In this document: one piece after another, positions 48,471 through 58,163 of the stretch
How positions within the stretch are numbered: position 1 is the first letter of the stretch
How the letters are laid out: every line of letters begins with the position of its first letter
NCBI RefSeq assembly: GCF_020886315.1
Contig: NZ_AP025226.1
Span: 1,638,001-1,702,000 of the forward strand
Source of the DNA: Saccharolobus caldissimus
Lineage (GTDB): Archaea; Thermoproteota; Thermoprotei_A; Sulfolobales; Sulfolobaceae
Reading direction: 5' to 3'
Length of the DNA: 64,000 nucleotides
Notes under the pieces: model-generated
Told to the model about the DNA's origin: nothing
The model's database searches: none
Seen by the model: only the letters and a program-made list of their open reading frames with translations
Program-made: the position numbers and the translations under genes

Positions 48471-48501
48471 ACTTTATAAATTTTAAACATAAAATATATA
48501 T

Positions 48502-49197
48502 GTGCTTATAATCTCAACTTCTGACATACATTCTCCTAGATATTTAAATGACTTCTTTTTAGCCTTAAGGGACATAGGGGAAATTAAGGCTGATATAGCA
48601 ATTTTAGCCGGAGACCTAGTGGAAAGGGGAAATTATCAACATTTCAGTCCAGTTTACGAAGCATTAAAGAATAGAGCAATGTACATAGTCTCTACCTTCG
48701 GCAATGAGGACTTCCCAGAAAATAGAGTTTTCTATAGGGAAAAATACAGCAGTGTAATATGGCTTGACGACGAAAAAGTAGAACTAGAAATAAATAATAA
48801 GAAGGTAACAATAGTAGGGAGTGAGGGTATACTTGAAAAACCTACAATTTGGCAATTAAATCATGGTATAACACAAGATTTCTATATGAAAAGATTTGAG
48901 AAAATTGCAGAGATGCTTTGTAATTCTAATTCAGATATAAAGATTCTTGTGACACATTATGCTAGTTCATTTCAAACTGTATTTGGGGAAAAGAAAAGCG
49001 CATATCCGTTCTTAGGTTACAGAGTAATAGAAGAACTTTCCATAAAAAACGAAAAGGGGAAAAAATGCTTACCTAATATAGCTATACACGGTCATGCACA
49101 CTATGCTAAGAGGACATTTTACATAGTTAACAATGTTAGAGTGTACAATGTAGCTTTACCAGCAAATAAAAAAATTATTACAATTCAAACTCTTTGA
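48502..49197 (+). CDS. Metallophosphoesterase
   Basis: A 231-residue calcineurin-like phosphoesterase. The metal motifs are STSDIHSPRYL, AGDLVERG, FGNEDF (GNxE/D), LVTHYASS and HGHAHYAKRTF. It lies divergent from the DUF763 gene and convergent (13-nt overlap) with the peroxiredoxin gene. Substrate unknown. Confidence 0.88.
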   Translation: MLIISTSDIHSPRYLNDFFLALRDIGEIKADIAILAGDLVERGNYQHFSPVYEALKNRAMYIVSTFGNEDFPENRVFYREKYSSVIWLDDEKVELEINNKKVTIVGSEGILEKPTIWQLNHGITQDFYMKRFEKIAEMLCNSNSDIKILVTHYASSFQTVFGEKKSAYPFLGYRVIEELSIKNEKGKKCLPNIAIHGHAHYAKRTFYIVNNVRVYNVALPANKKIITIQTL

Positions 49198-49829
49198 TCT
49201 TGAGGTAATTCATCGTACTTCTTAAACAATAAATACCAGCTTTTCGCATTAGGCAATTTCATTCTCATTTCTGCCTCATTAAATACAGTTGGAGGTGGCA
49301 CTATAACGTCTTTCCCTGGCTCCCAATTAGCAGGTAACACAACCTTAGCCTTATAATTAACAATTAATGCTTTAGTCATTCTTAATAGTTCTTGAATATT
49401 CCTACCAGCTTCTAAGGGATAATATGCCATGAACCTTATTACACCATCTGGACTTACAATGAATACTGCTCTTATCGTCTGACCTGATGCCTCATCTACA
49501 ATATCCAATAACCTAGCTAATTTCTTATCAGGATCTGCAATTACTGGAAATGGTACTCTAATTCCGTATCTCTCCTCTATATCTTTAAGCCACTCGATAT
49601 GAGAGTAAATACTATCTACACTTAACCCAACTAATTGTACGCCTAATTTCTCGAACTCTGGATAGGCTTTAGAAAATTCTACAAATTCAGTTGTACATAC
49701 TGGAGTAAAGTCCGCTGGATGTGCGAATAAGAAGAGCCACTTTCCTTTACCGAATATGTCCTTATAGAAATCAATTACACCTTGTGTAGTTAAAACTTGT
49801 GCGTCTGGAAACTTTTGATAAAGTTTCAT
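49185..49829 (-). CDS. 1-Cys peroxiredoxin
   Basis: Reduces peroxides. The peroxidatic Cys is Cys45 in ADFTPVCTTEF; there is no second Cys in the 214 residues, so it is of the 1-Cys (Prx6-like) kind, unlike archaeal relatives with extra C-terminal cysteines. The C-terminal arm PANWEPGKDVIVPPP is typical for the Prx6 group. The electron donor is not known. Confidence 0.93.
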   Translation of the reverse strand: MKLYQKFPDAQVLTTQGVIDFYKDIFGKGKWLFLFAHPADFTPVCTTEFVEFSKAYPEFEKLGVQLVGLSVDSIYSHIEWLKDIEERYGIRVPFPVIADPDKKLARLLDIVDEASGQTIRAVFIVSPDGVIRFMAYYPLEAGRNIQELLRMTKALIVNYKAKVVLPANWEPGKDVIVPPPTVFNEAEMRMKLPNAKSWYLLFKKYDELPQDQRV

Positions 49830-49909
49830 TTCGAATTCACTATAAGTTAGAAGTTTTCCTAGAATAAAAAGTATTCTATAATAAAACTTTAGAGAAAATC
49901 TTTTAAATT

Positions 49910-50890
49910 TTAGTAAAACGATATACTCTTCTTATCCTGATATTTAATAAATCCTACATCGGTTATAACGTTTTGTACAACCTTAGCTACCCAATTCAGC
50001 ATAGGCGATTTTATACCAATTTTATTTAAAAATCTGTATAGTAACGGAACCTTTAATTGAGCACCAGCCGCTAACGGATGTCCTCCTCCACCTAACCTAA
50101 CTGCAAATTGCCTAACATCTATTTCTCTACTTCTAAACGATATACTTTTACCATTCGCTGAAACAAATACAGATGCCCCAGTTCTCGTCATCAAAAACTG
50201 AGAAGCATAACTTATATCAGGGGGTCCTTTCCATCTCACTGCTATAACTACCTTATAACCGTTAATTTCTAACAATCTATAGCTCTTCATAACTTTCTTA
50301 TAACCTTCTAGCTCTTTAGACATGGTTTCTTCTAGTATTTTATCGAAAGCATCATTCCATAATATTCCATTAAAAAAGGTCTTTATTAATTCATTTTTCC
50401 AAGAGTAATCTTTATTATTTTCAACAATTCTACGCAATTTTTCGCCCATTGGGTCATCATGAAGCCAGATGTCAACTGAACAGTCTGCTGAGGCCAATTT
50501 TCTCGAAAAATTATCGTTAGGATTCCTGTATTTATATATAACCCCTGCTCCACATGTTGAAGTATCGTGATACAAATTCACTCCTATTTTCTTTAACTCC
50601 TCTTTCCACTCGTCTTTCCATACGTGATGATCAAACCACTCTATCTTAGCCCCTTGATTTATAAGCCTTCTTAATTCTTTAACGATATCGTTAAAAGTAT
50701 TAGCATTTATACCTAAATCCGCTATCATAATATTATATACTCCCCTAAGCTCTAATGATCTTAATAATGTATGAAGTTTATTTGGCTCTGTGAAAAAAAC
50801 AGTTTTAGGTAATGAGCCTACTGCCCTAGCGTAAACCGCAGCAGAAGCTGTACCGTCAAAGTCATTATGTACTATAGCATAATACTCCAA
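49910..50890 (-). CDS. DHH-family phosphoesterase
   Basis: A 326-residue DHH/DHHA1 protein of the RecJ/NrnA/PDE type. Metal-binding motifs: HNDFDGTAS, IADLGINAN, WFDHHVW and ADCSVDIWLHDD; the DHHA1 substrate loop is RLGGGGHPLAAGAQ. Likely a nanoRNase or cyclic-nucleotide phosphodiesterase; substrate not determined. First of a minus-strand run read before the nicotinamidase-like gene's end is 8 nt away. Confidence 0.85.
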   Translation of the reverse strand: MEYYAIVHNDFDGTASAAVYARAVGSLPKTVFFTEPNKLHTLLRSLELRGVYNIMIADLGINANTFNDIVKELRRLINQGAKIEWFDHHVWKDEWKEELKKIGVNLYHDTSTCGAGVIYKYRNPNDNFSRKLASADCSVDIWLHDDPMGEKLRRIVENNKDYSWKNELIKTFFNGILWNDAFDKILEETMSKELEGYKKVMKSYRLLEINGYKVVIAVRWKGPPDISYASQFLMTRTGASVFVSANGKSISFRSREIDVRQFAVRLGGGGHPLAAGAQLKVPLLYRFLNKIGIKSPMLNWVAKVVQNVITDVGFIKYQDKKSISFY

Positions 50891-50897
50891 CTTTTAT

Positions 50898-51494
50898 CTA
50901 CCTTTCAAACTTTATGCCATCTACGGTAGTTATCTTACCCTTATATAAAAAGTCTACTTGTCTTAGCGTGGCATAATAATCGAATTCAGTAATTGCTGAA
51001 ATACCATCTTTCGGCATAATTACGTTATACCATCTTAACGCAGCACTGCCCGCAGTATGTAATACGCATATATTAGCAACAGTTCCAGTAATTATTGTAT
51101 TTCTAATATTTTTAACTCTAAGAATATAATCTAATGATGTCTCGAAAAACGCATCATATCTATACTTTTTGACAATAAAATCATCTTTTTCTGGTTTTAA
51201 TTCGTCTACAATTTCAGCTCCCCAAGTACCCGCTAGAGCATGCTCTCCCCAAATCTTAAATTCTGGATCATCTTTCATATGCCAATCTTGAGTGTAAATT
51301 ATTAACGCACCAGAACCTCTAGCCTTATCTATTAGTTTCCTTATAGACGGTATTGTAGCCTCTGCAGTAGGTACTGGTAATTTTCCATTTTTCCTAACGA
51401 AATCGTTTTGCATGTCCACAATTATTAATGCAGTATTAGATGGATTGACTACTACCTCTTTCTCCTCTGGAATATTGGGAACTTCAATTTTCAT
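50898..51494 (-). CDS. Nicotinamidase / isochorismatase-family hydrolase
   Basis: A 198-residue cysteine hydrolase. Catalytic triad: Asp in IIVDMQNDF, Lys in DDFIVKKYRYDAF, Cys in VANICVLHTAG. The QDWHMKDDPEF and W-x-x-HALAGTWGAE segments fit nicotinamidases (NAD salvage), where His residues hold a metal; isochorismatase-type activity is less likely. Confidence 0.85.
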   Translation of the reverse strand: MKIEVPNIPEEKEVVVNPSNTALIIVDMQNDFVRKNGKLPVPTAEATIPSIRKLIDKARGSGALIIYTQDWHMKDDPEFKIWGEHALAGTWGAEIVDELKPEKDDFIVKKYRYDAFFETSLDYILRVKNIRNTIITGTVANICVLHTAGSAALRWYNVIMPKDGISAITEFDYYATLRQVDFLYKGKITTVDGIKFER

Positions 51495-51520
51495 AGTTTA
51501 AACTTGGTATATACTCATTT

Positions 51521-52117
51521 TTATTCTTTTTTTAGCTTCTTAGTAAGCATATCGGCTATTTTTAAAACTTTAGGATATCCCTTTTTTCCTAAATCTATAC
51601 AATCTTGAATATCTACCTTATTTCCTGGACTATAGAAATACTTACCGAATTTAACGCCAACTTTCTCTCCATTTAAATATACGTAGCTTATTCCACTTTC
51701 TTCTATAATATCACCTACTAATTTAGATTTTGCAACACCTATTGTAGGGAAGTTTAGGAGTACTCCTATAACAGTTGCAATACCGCTTTTTCTGGGATGC
51801 GAAATTCCATGACCATCTACTAGGATTAAATCACACGCTAATCCTTCTACAGCTTTAATCATAAGGGGTGCTTCTCTCATAAATAGAAATCCAGGTATAT
51901 ATGGAAAATTAACCTCTCCAATATAAGAATTATAATAATAATCTTCAGTTTTGAAATCCATACTTACACCTACCGCATATCCCGTATTTCCCTTATATGC
52001 AACGTCAATTCCGCAAATCCTTCTAATCCTATTTATATCAAAATGAATAATTTCAACATTTCTTGCTATAAGCAACTGTATTTTCTCTAAAAATTCGAGT
52101 AAATGTTTTTCAACCAA
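51521..52117 (-). CDS. nfi: Endonuclease V
   Basis: Cuts DNA or RNA near deaminated bases (hypoxanthine). 198 residues with CGIDVAYKG (catalytic Asp), the [15 protein letters not shown] wedge motif, [20 protein letters not shown] and [11 protein letters not shown]. Starts inside the end of the phosphatase gene (31-nt overlap). Confidence 0.93.
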   Translation of the reverse strand: MVEKHLLEFLEKIQLLIARNVEIIHFDINRIRRICGIDVAYKGNTGYAVGVSMDFKTEDYYYNSYIGEVNFPYIPGFLFMREAPLMIKAVEGLACDLILVDGHGISHPRKSGIATVIGVLLNFPTIGVAKSKLVGDIIEESGISYVYLNGEKVGVKFGKYFYSPGNKVDIQDCIDLGKKGYPKVLKIADMLTKKLKKE

Positions 52118-52572
52118 TTCTTTTTCATCCCTTCCACATTTAATAAGAACATTAGCTGTTCATAAGTTTGGACAGCCCCTGGTCTAACCCTTCTGACCTC
52201 ATCTATCGCAGTATCTGCATCTAATCCTTCCGTTAAAATTAGATAGCTGGCTAAAATTGTTCCAGTTCTCCCTAGACCTCCTACGCAATGAACTAGATTT
52301 CCTTCCTTTTTACTTAATAACCATCTCATTATTGTGATGAATTGCCTCTCATTAGGCACACCGCCATCAGGAATAGGAACGTGTAGATATTCAAAATTTC
52401 TACTTCTTAACACACTAAAATAGTATTCTTTATCTCCCCAGGCTTCTTCAATTTCCCAATCTTCTGGGAGTATTAATACCCTCTTAACACCCTCTTTTTT
52501 CCAACCCTCTATTTCATCTTCAGTGTAAGGTAAAGGAGAGCCACCTATTATCTTTCTTCTAACCCAATACAT
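52087..52572 (-). CDS. Protein tyrosine/dual-specificity phosphatase
   Basis: A 161-residue cysteine phosphatase with the P-loop [11 protein letters not shown] (Cys96, Arg102) and the general-acid Asp69 in IPDGGVP. The size and residue numbering agree with the characterised Sulfolobus SsoPTP. A GTGATGAG Shine-Dalgarno-like stretch lies 4-11 nt before the ATG. Overlaps nfi. Confidence 0.92.
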   Translation of the reverse strand: MYWVRRKIIGGSPLPYTEDEIEGWKKEGVKRVLILPEDWEIEEAWGDKEYYFSVLRSRNFEYLHVPIPDGGVPNERQFITIMRWLLSKKEGNLVHCVGGLGRTGTILASYLILTEGLDADTAIDEVRRVRPGAVQTYEQLMFLLNVEGMKKNWLKNIYSNF

Positions 52573-52648
52573 TTCTCATCACTTCATCAGAAGATCCGCT
52601 GAGCTTCACAAATCAATTTAAAAACATGGAAAACAATAATTTAAAATT

Positions 52649-53434
52649 ATGGTGAGTAGATTATCAACTGGTATACCAGATTTCGACAAGCTTATTGAAG
52701 GTGGAATTCCGCAAGGTTTTTTTGTAGCACTTACTGGAGAACCTGGAACTGGGAAAACAATATTCTCATTACACTTCATATCTGAGGGATTAAAGGAAGG
52801 TGATCCGTGTATTTACGTAACCACTGAGGAAAGTAGAGAATCAATTATAAGACAAGCTAAGCAATTTAATTGGGATTTTGATGAATACATTGAAAAGAAA
52901 TTAATAATAATAGATGCGTTGATGAGAGAGAAAGAAGACGAATGGTCACTGCTAAATCTAACTCCAGAAGAGTTAGTAAATAAGGTAATTGAGGCAAAAC
53001 AAAAATTAGGCTACGGTAAAGCTAGGCTTGTAATAGATTCCGTTAGCGCTTTATTCTTAGATAAACCAGCTATGGCTAGAAAGATAAGTTATTATCTGAA
53101 AAGAGTATTAAATAAATGGAATTTCACGATTTATGCTACTTCACAATACGCTATAACTACGTCCCAAGCTTTTGGCTTCGGTGTAGAACACGTAGCTGAT
53201 GGGATAATTAGATTCAGAAGGGCTATAAGAAATGGAGAATTGCATAGATACATTATTATTGAAAAAATGCGTCAAACTGATCATGACAAACATGTATGGG
53301 AAATAGATATTGTTAAAGGAAAAGGAATAGTACTTAAGGGTCGATTAGAGGAAAGAAAAGAAGATTATGCTCTTCCTGAGAAAGTTAAGAAAAAGATTAT
53401 AGAAAGTTCTAGGAAAGCTGAGGAAGAATTATGA
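52649..53434 (+). CDS. RadA/KaiC-like recombinase paralogue (aRadC)
   Basis: A 261-residue RecA-fold ATPase: Walker A GEPGTGKT (30-37), Walker B RLVIDSVSALFL, and a basic C-terminus. It begins STGIPDFDKLIEGGIPQG, as in archaeal RadA paralogues, and lacks the helix-hairpin-helix domain of RadA. Such paralogues assist homologous recombination and DNA-damage responses in Sulfolobus. Confidence 0.87.
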   Translation: MVSRLSTGIPDFDKLIEGGIPQGFFVALTGEPGTGKTIFSLHFISEGLKEGDPCIYVTTEESRESIIRQAKQFNWDFDEYIEKKLIIIDALMREKEDEWSLLNLTPEELVNKVIEAKQKLGYGKARLVIDSVSALFLDKPAMARKISYYLKRVLNKWNFTIYATSQYAITTSQAFGFGVEHVADGIIRFRRAIRNGELHRYIIIEKMRQTDHDKHVWEIDIVKGKGIVLKGRLEERKEDYALPEKVKKKIIESSRKAEEEL

Positions 53435-53437
53435 TAA

Positions 53438-54004
53438 TTATTTTTTACATGCGGTAATAAAGTTCTTAAAAACATCGATACCCCTTTCAGTATGCTTAAC
53501 TTCTGGATGAAATTGAACGCCAAATATCGAATTGTCAGAGTTAACCATTGCTTGTACTCTAGCGTTTTCACTACTAGCTAATATTTTAAACCCATTAGGT
53601 GGTTCCACTACCTCATCACTATGGCTCTCCCAAACGTTAATCTGTGATGGAAATCCTCTAAAAATAGTGTCTTCCTCAAATATATTTATCTTAGTGAGAC
53701 CATATTCGGGATTTATTGCCCTTTTAACTATTCCTCCTAGTACATAGGCTATTAACTGATGACCTAAACAAATTCCTAACATAGGAACTTTCAACTCTTT
53801 TATGTAAATCGGAGAATTACCCATTTTTTGTATTTCTGAGGCAACTGAATATGGACCACCACTGAATACGAGGCAATCGAATTTCTTCATATATTCTAAC
53901 GGTTTATCTGGAATTACAACCTCAGTATCAACTCCTAAATATTTTAGATTCTTTAAAATTAAATGATTATACTGCCCACCATAATAAATTAAGCCTACTT
54001 TCAC
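53438..54004 (-). CDS. guaAA: GMP synthase glutaminase subunit (subunit A)
   Basis: A 188-residue class I glutamine amidotransferase: Cys79 in MLGICLGHQ, and the His-Glu pair in [12 protein letters not shown]. In many archaea the amidotransferase and synthetase parts of GMP synthase are separate genes; the synthetase subunit is not in this window. Confidence 0.92.
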   Translation of the reverse strand: MKVGLIYYGGQYNHLILKNLKYLGVDTEVVIPDKPLEYMKKFDCLVFSGGPYSVASEIQKMGNSPIYIKELKVPMLGICLGHQLIAYVLGGIVKRAINPEYGLTKINIFEEDTIFRGFPSQINVWESHSDEVVEPPNGFKILASSENARVQAMVNSDNSIFGVQFHPEVKHTERGIDVFKNFITACKK

Positions 54005-54039
54005 ATTAGAAAGTTACTTTTTGAATATTTAAAAATAGT

Positions 54040-54094
54040 GATCAGACTTTTTAGGCTACATCATGAGCTCAGAGCCGTCACCAAACATCATTTC
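54040..54094 (-). ncRNA. C/D-box guide sRNA overlapping the RuvB-like stop codon
   Basis: Minus strand: box C ATGATGT (54091-54085), 12-nt guide TTGGTGACGGCT, box D' CTGA (54072-54069), 4-nt spacer GCTC, box C' ATGATGT (54064-54058), 12-nt guide AGCCTAAAAAGT, box D CTGA (54045-54042). Both C boxes are the same and both guides are exactly 12 nt. The TGA stop of the RuvB-like gene (54090-54088) lies inside box C, so the sRNA is probably cut from the 3' end of that mRNA. Expected to guide 2'-O-methylation; targets not identified here. Ends approximate. Confidence 0.85.
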
Positions 54095-55446
54095 AATAAT
54101 AGACTCTCATACTCCTTTACAAATTTTACACTTCTCTTCACATCAGAGAATAACTTAGCAGCCTCTAAAACATCCTCAACTTTTATTACACTTCTATTAT
54201 TTCTCTGCGCAATTACAAGCGCTGGTTCCAATAATTGCACGGAATATCTTAAACTATTCTCTACGCCAATTTTAGTTAGTTCTTCTAACGCTGGTGGATC
54301 TAACTCTATTTCTAACTCTTCAGCTCTTATTTTTATTATTTCCCTAATCTCATCAGCATTATATGGCCTAGTGGGTATTATTAATAGTCTATCTAGCAAA
54401 TCTAAAGGAATACCGTGCGGAGATTCTACATCTGTTCCCCTAATCTTAGTTAGCCCCCTATTAGTAGCTAATATCAATATTGGTGCTAACTCAGACTCTA
54501 GAGCTCTAGTTAAGAATGAGAAAGCTTCTAAGTCTAACATATGTGCATCGTCAATGAATAACACTCCTACTACTAACTCTGCCTTACCTTGATTTATCCA
54601 GTCTTTTACTAATCTGTCAACCTCCTTTCTTATATCCTCACTTATTTCCCTCTCTGTAAAGAAAGAAAATATTGCGGTTATTGCTAAATTCCTAGCTGCT
54701 AAGTTTAAGTCAAGATCGTTAAGAGTTAATGTAGTGGTAAATTCCTTCTCCTTCTTTACTGGACCTGAAGGTACTTCTATAACTTTTGACGTTTCTATAT
54801 CATATGTTTTAGCTCCCTCAAAACCCTTAGCTTTTCCTTGAATCACGATTTGTCCAGTTTGTGCATCAATCATTATAACGTCTCCTTTTTTAACTCCTAG
54901 AGATACTAGCTGTTGTGCAATTTCTTCTCCTACAGATAACGTTCTCTCATCATCTTTAGTCATTAAAGTTATTTGAGCCTCTACTGGTACTTGAGAATAG
55001 GGATTTAGCCTACTTCTAGCAACTTTTATCTTTCTATCCTTGACAACACCTTCATATACTAACCTTTTTTCCCTTATTCTAACTCCTATAGATTTTCTTA
55101 TTAATTGTGTTAATATTTCAGTCTTTTTGAGCTCAGTAGAATATATTTCTGATGCGTTTATAGCCGTGAAAGGAGTATCCTCTCCTAACTCCTTAGCTAT
55201 GGCAACTGCTAAAGCAGTTTTACCAGTACCAGGAGGACCTACAAATAGAATACCTTTTCCAGCCATTTTACCTTGTTTAATTAATTGAACTACGACACCT
55301 GCAGCCTCCCTAGCTTCAACTTGCCCTACTAAACCTTCGGCTATAAATTTGGCTTTCCCTTTTTCATCTAGTCCTAAACCCTTTATATGACTATGTATAC
55401 TAGCCTTCTCACGAATTGGTCTTCTAATTTCACGTATCTCAGACAT
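54088..55446 (-). CDS. RuvB-like AAA+ ATPase (TIP49/RuvBL homologue)
   Basis: Archaeal homologue of eukaryotic RuvBL1/2, 452 residues: [18 protein letters not shown], Walker A GPPGTGKT (70-77), an OB-fold insertion (about 125-240), sensor ILATNRG and a C-terminal lid. In Walker B the sequence is [11 protein letters not shown], with Asp where eukaryotic proteins have the catalytic Glu (DEVH). In eukaryotes these proteins form rings acting in chromatin remodelling and snoRNP assembly. Its stop codon overlaps a C/D sRNA. Confidence 0.93.
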   Translation of the reverse strand: MSEIREIRRPIREKASIHSHIKGLGLDEKGKAKFIAEGLVGQVEAREAAGVVVQLIKQGKMAGKGILFVGPPGTGKTALAVAIAKELGEDTPFTAINASEIYSTELKKTEILTQLIRKSIGVRIREKRLVYEGVVKDRKIKVARSRLNPYSQVPVEAQITLMTKDDERTLSVGEEIAQQLVSLGVKKGDVIMIDAQTGQIVIQGKAKGFEGAKTYDIETSKVIEVPSGPVKKEKEFTTTLTLNDLDLNLAARNLAITAIFSFFTEREISEDIRKEVDRLVKDWINQGKAELVVGVLFIDDAHMLDLEAFSFLTRALESELAPILILATNRGLTKIRGTDVESPHGIPLDLLDRLLIIPTRPYNADEIREIIKIRAEELEIELDPPALEELTKIGVENSLRYSVQLLEPALVIAQRNNRSVIKVEDVLEAAKLFSDVKRSVKFVKEYESLLLK

Positions 55447-55756
55447 ATCAGATATTAATATAAGAAATAGCTTTTGAGATTAACTCTAATACTAATATTA
55501 TAAATTACTGAAACTTTGTTTCGAAATTTATATGGCATCTATGAAATTTATACCACATATACTGGTTTTAGCTTTATATTATAAAATTAGAAAATTTTAA
55601 TATATAAGATTGTCATAAACTTTTAAGATATTATAAAAATTAGAAAACAATAGAAGTTAAATTAATAAAGGGTAATATTTGATTTTTAGAACTGAAACGT
55701 AGTCCGTGACAACTGCTTTTATGTTAAGTTTTATTAGTGTTACTAGCTTAGAATAA
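55447..55756. other. AT-rich spacer before the sRNA and kinase gene
   Basis: 310 nt, very AT-rich, with no supported reading frame. It should hold the divergent promoters of the RuvB-like gene and of the sRNA/kinase transcript, but several AT-rich stretches could serve as TATA boxes and none stands out. Confidence 0.4.
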
Positions 55757-55811
55757 CATATGATGAAGATCTTTGGGGCTGAAAAGTGATGTCGTGGCGG
55801 CTGTCTGAAAG
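55757..55811 (+). ncRNA. C/D-box guide sRNA in the kinase 5' leader
   Basis: Plus strand: box C ATGATGA (55760-55766), 12-nt guide AGATCTTTGGGG, box D' CTGA (55779-55782), 3-nt spacer, box C' GTGATGT (55786-55792), 12-nt guide CGTGGCGGCTGT, box D CTGA (55805-55808). Box C is a perfect consensus. It ends within about 12 nt of the ATG of the PfkB kinase gene, so the two may share a transcript. Targets not identified; ends approximate. Confidence 0.88.
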
Positions 55812-55820
55812 GTGGTAGGG

Positions 55821-56672
55821 ATGATTCACCTATCTGTAGGCAGGTTTAATATTGATATTATAGCAAAAATAGATTCAATACCACCAGTTGATACAAATCA
55901 CGTAACAGACGTATTAGAAATACTACCAGGAGGAGCTGCTACTAATTACGCTGTTGCAGTAACAAAATTAGGTCATTCAGCCAAATTATTAGCGAAAGTA
56001 GGTAAAAACGAAGTAGTCAAAAGTTTAATGGAAAAAGTTGTAGAGTTAGGTGTCGGACTGGAGTATGTTGAAGAGGTTAATGAAAAACCGAGTATGACGT
56101 TAATATTCCTAAGAGATGACGGGAGTTTATCTATGGTAAGGAAATTAGGAGCCTCAATCTTATTAACTAGAGAGGATGTAAAAAAACACTTTGGATTGTT
56201 TGATGTAATTCACTTTGCGTCCGTATCCCCAAATGTAGTAGTAAGGGATCCATATGCGAAAATAGTCTCCTATGATCCGGGACCATATGCTAAGGATATT
56301 GAATCCATTAATGTAGATATACTTTATGTTAATGAAAAAGAATACAATTTAATTAAAAATAAAGATATTAAGGCAAGATATCTAGTAATTAAAATGGGTA
56401 AAAAGGGGGCTAAAATAATCGCTGAAACTGAGGAATGTGAAGTTGAACCGCTGCAAATAGAGAAGGTAGTAGATACAACTGGAGCAGGAGATGTTTTCGA
56501 CGCTGCCTTTAACGTGTCAATATCTGAGGGAAACGATATAGAGAGAAGTTTACAGATGGCCTCAGTAGCTTCTGGTTTGAAAGTAACTAGAATAGGGGGA
56601 ATTTCATCGCCAACATTAGATGAGGTAAGGGAATATTTAAGAAAGAAAAAACCAAAAGTTATATGTAAATGA
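55821..56672 (+). CDS. PfkB/ribokinase-family carbohydrate kinase
   Basis: ATP-dependent sugar or nucleoside kinase of about 283 residues. Substrate-binding opening [13 protein letters not shown], the [17 protein letters not shown] motif, and the anion hole with catalytic Asp in [16 protein letters not shown] 55821 is preferred over GTG 55812: AAGGTGGTAGGG just upstream is a good Shine-Dalgarno sequence, fitting a leader that contains the sRNA. Overlaps the next gene by 4 nt. Confidence 0.88.
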   Translation: MIHLSVGRFNIDIIAKIDSIPPVDTNHVTDVLEILPGGAATNYAVAVTKLGHSAKLLAKVGKNEVVKSLMEKVVELGVGLEYVEEVNEKPSMTLIFLRDDGSLSMVRKLGASILLTREDVKKHFGLFDVIHFASVSPNVVVRDPYAKIVSYDPGPYAKDIESINVDILYVNEKEYNLIKNKDIKARYLVIKMGKKGAKIIAETEECEVEPLQIEKVVDTTGAGDVFDAAFNVSISEGNDIERSLQMASVASGLKVTRIGGISSPTLDEVREYLRKKKPKVICK

Positions 56673-57727
56673 TAGTCCTTTTTGTTGACTTTGATTACTT
56701 TTACGCTCAAGTTGAGGAAGTGTTAAATCCTGAAATTAGAGGAAAGCCGGTAATCGTTTGCGTATTTTCTGGCAGGACTCAAGATAGTGGGGCTGTAGCT
56801 ACAGCAAATTATGAGGCAAGAAAATTAGGTATAAAGGCGGGAATGCCTATCATAAAAGCAAAAGAAATCTTACCTAATGCAATATATTTGCCAATGAGAA
56901 AGGAATTGTATCAGCAGGTATCTAATAGGATTATGAATATATTAAGAGAGTACTCTGATAAAATAGAGATCGCAAGCATTGATGAGGCGTATTTAGACAT
57001 AACCAATAAGGTAAAAGATTTTAAGGAGGCATATAATATGGGACTTGAAATAAAAAATAAAATTTATGAGAAAGAGAAAATAACTGTAACAATAGGTATT
57101 TCAAAAAATAAGGTATTCGCAAAAATAGCTGCAGAAATGGCTAAACCCAATGGAATAAAGGTGATTGATGACGAGGAAGTAAGGAGGCTAATAAGGGAAC
57201 TAGACATTAGTGAGATTCCAGGGATAGGTTCTATTACTGCTAGTAAATTAAAGGAATTAGGTATAAATAAATTAATAGATGTCCTTAACTTCAATTTCGA
57301 AACGCTTAAGAAAAGTATAGGAGAAGCTAAGGCAAATTACCTTGTTTTACTGGCTAGAGACGAGTATTCTGAACCAATAAAGGAAAGGGTTAGGAGGAGT
57401 ATAGGAAGAATGGTGACGTTAAAAAAGAACAGTAGAAATATAGATGATATAAAACCATTTTTATTTAAAGCTATAGATGAAGTCTACCATAAATTAAACG
57501 GAAAGATTCCTAGAACTATTTATTTAGTAGCTGTTATGGAAGATTTAGATGTTATAAGCCGAGGTAAAACTTTTTCCCATGGTATCAGTAAAGAAACAGC
57601 CTATAAGGAATCTTTAAAATTACTGGAGAAATTACTCGCAGAAGATAATAGAAAAATTAGAAGAATAGGTGTTAGATTTAGTAAATTCATCGAGGCTATA
57701 GGATTAGATAGGTTCTTCAACGTCTAG
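56669..57727 (+). CDS. dbh: DNA polymerase IV (Dpo4/Dbh, Y family)
   Basis: Translesion polymerase, 352 residues, the length of Sulfolobus Dpo4. Catalytic Asp7 ([13 protein letters not shown]), Asp105 and Glu106 ([10 protein letters not shown]), thumb HhH ([17 protein letters not shown]) and little-finger domain from about 245. No PIP box clearly visible at the C-terminus, though the tail IGLDRFFNV has the Q/I-x-x-L-x-x-FF-like end that binds PCNA. Translationally coupled to the kinase gene. Confidence 0.96.
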   Translation: MIVLFVDFDYFYAQVEEVLNPEIRGKPVIVCVFSGRTQDSGAVATANYEARKLGIKAGMPIIKAKEILPNAIYLPMRKELYQQVSNRIMNILREYSDKIEIASIDEAYLDITNKVKDFKEAYNMGLEIKNKIYEKEKITVTIGISKNKVFAKIAAEMAKPNGIKVIDDEEVRRLIRELDISEIPGIGSITASKLKELGINKLIDVLNFNFETLKKSIGEAKANYLVLLARDEYSEPIKERVRRSIGRMVTLKKNSRNIDDIKPFLFKAIDEVYHKLNGKIPRTIYLVAVMEDLDVISRGKTFSHGISKETAYKESLKLLEKLLAEDNRKIRRIGVRFSKFIEAIGLDRFFNV

Positions 57728-58147
57728 ACTTACGACATTTTTTAGCTTACTTATTTCAATTTCTTTGTGAACATTCAAATAATTGTATAATCCTCTTACT
57801 CCTCTCTGATTAGTATCGGGATTCGAAATTTGCTTAATATCAAAATATAATGGAACTCTAAACATTCTAGCTATTTTATCCAATTTTATTACATTGCTAA
57901 TCTTCTTAAAGTCCTCTTCTATCCCTACAGCATCTATGAAAGTTTTTTTGCCTTTTATAAAATTAATTTGATCGAATTTAATATCTCCAAATTTATCTAA
58001 CACTATTACTAACCTAGCCTGTCTCCCTCCCTCCACATCTTCATAAAAATTTAAACATTCTATAAAATATCCATTTTCCGCTAACGGTATTACAGCTAAT
58101 TCTTCCTCACCTACTATCTTGACAATCGACTTTATTTTAATTCTCAT
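57704..58147 (-). CDS. Hypothetical protein (147 aa), convergent with dbh
   Basis: No family recognised. ATG 58147 ([13 protein letters not shown]) is chosen over GTG 58159 because GGTGATT, a Shine-Dalgarno match, lies 7 nt before it. The product is alpha/beta with a basic N-terminus; the phrase [20 protein letters not shown] and the [13 protein letters not shown] stretch look conserved. Its last 24 nt overlap dbh tail to tail. Divergent from rtcA. Confidence 0.65.
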   Translation of the reverse strand: MRIKIKSIVKIVGEEELAVIPLAENGYFIECLNFYEDVEGGRQARLVIVLDKFGDIKFDQINFIKGKKTFIDAVGIEEDFKKISNVIKLDKIARMFRVPLYFDIKQISNPDTNQRGVRGLYNYLNVHKEIEISKLKNVVSLDVEEPI

Positions 58148-58163
58148 TAAATAAATCACCTTG

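Noticed and set aside
52573-52590. CTGATGAAGTGATGA on the minus strand before the phosphatase start, resembling a D'/C' pair of a C/D sRNA
   Set aside because: There is no box D within 12-14 nt after the C'-like box and only a poor box C before it. The GTGATGAG part is better read as a Shine-Dalgarno sequence for the phosphatase gene.
54038-54592. Long plus-strand frame (184 codons) antisense to the RuvB-like gene
   Set aside because: Ser/Thr/Leu-rich shadow of a strongly conserved gene; covers the sRNA region on the wrong strand and has no family resemblance.
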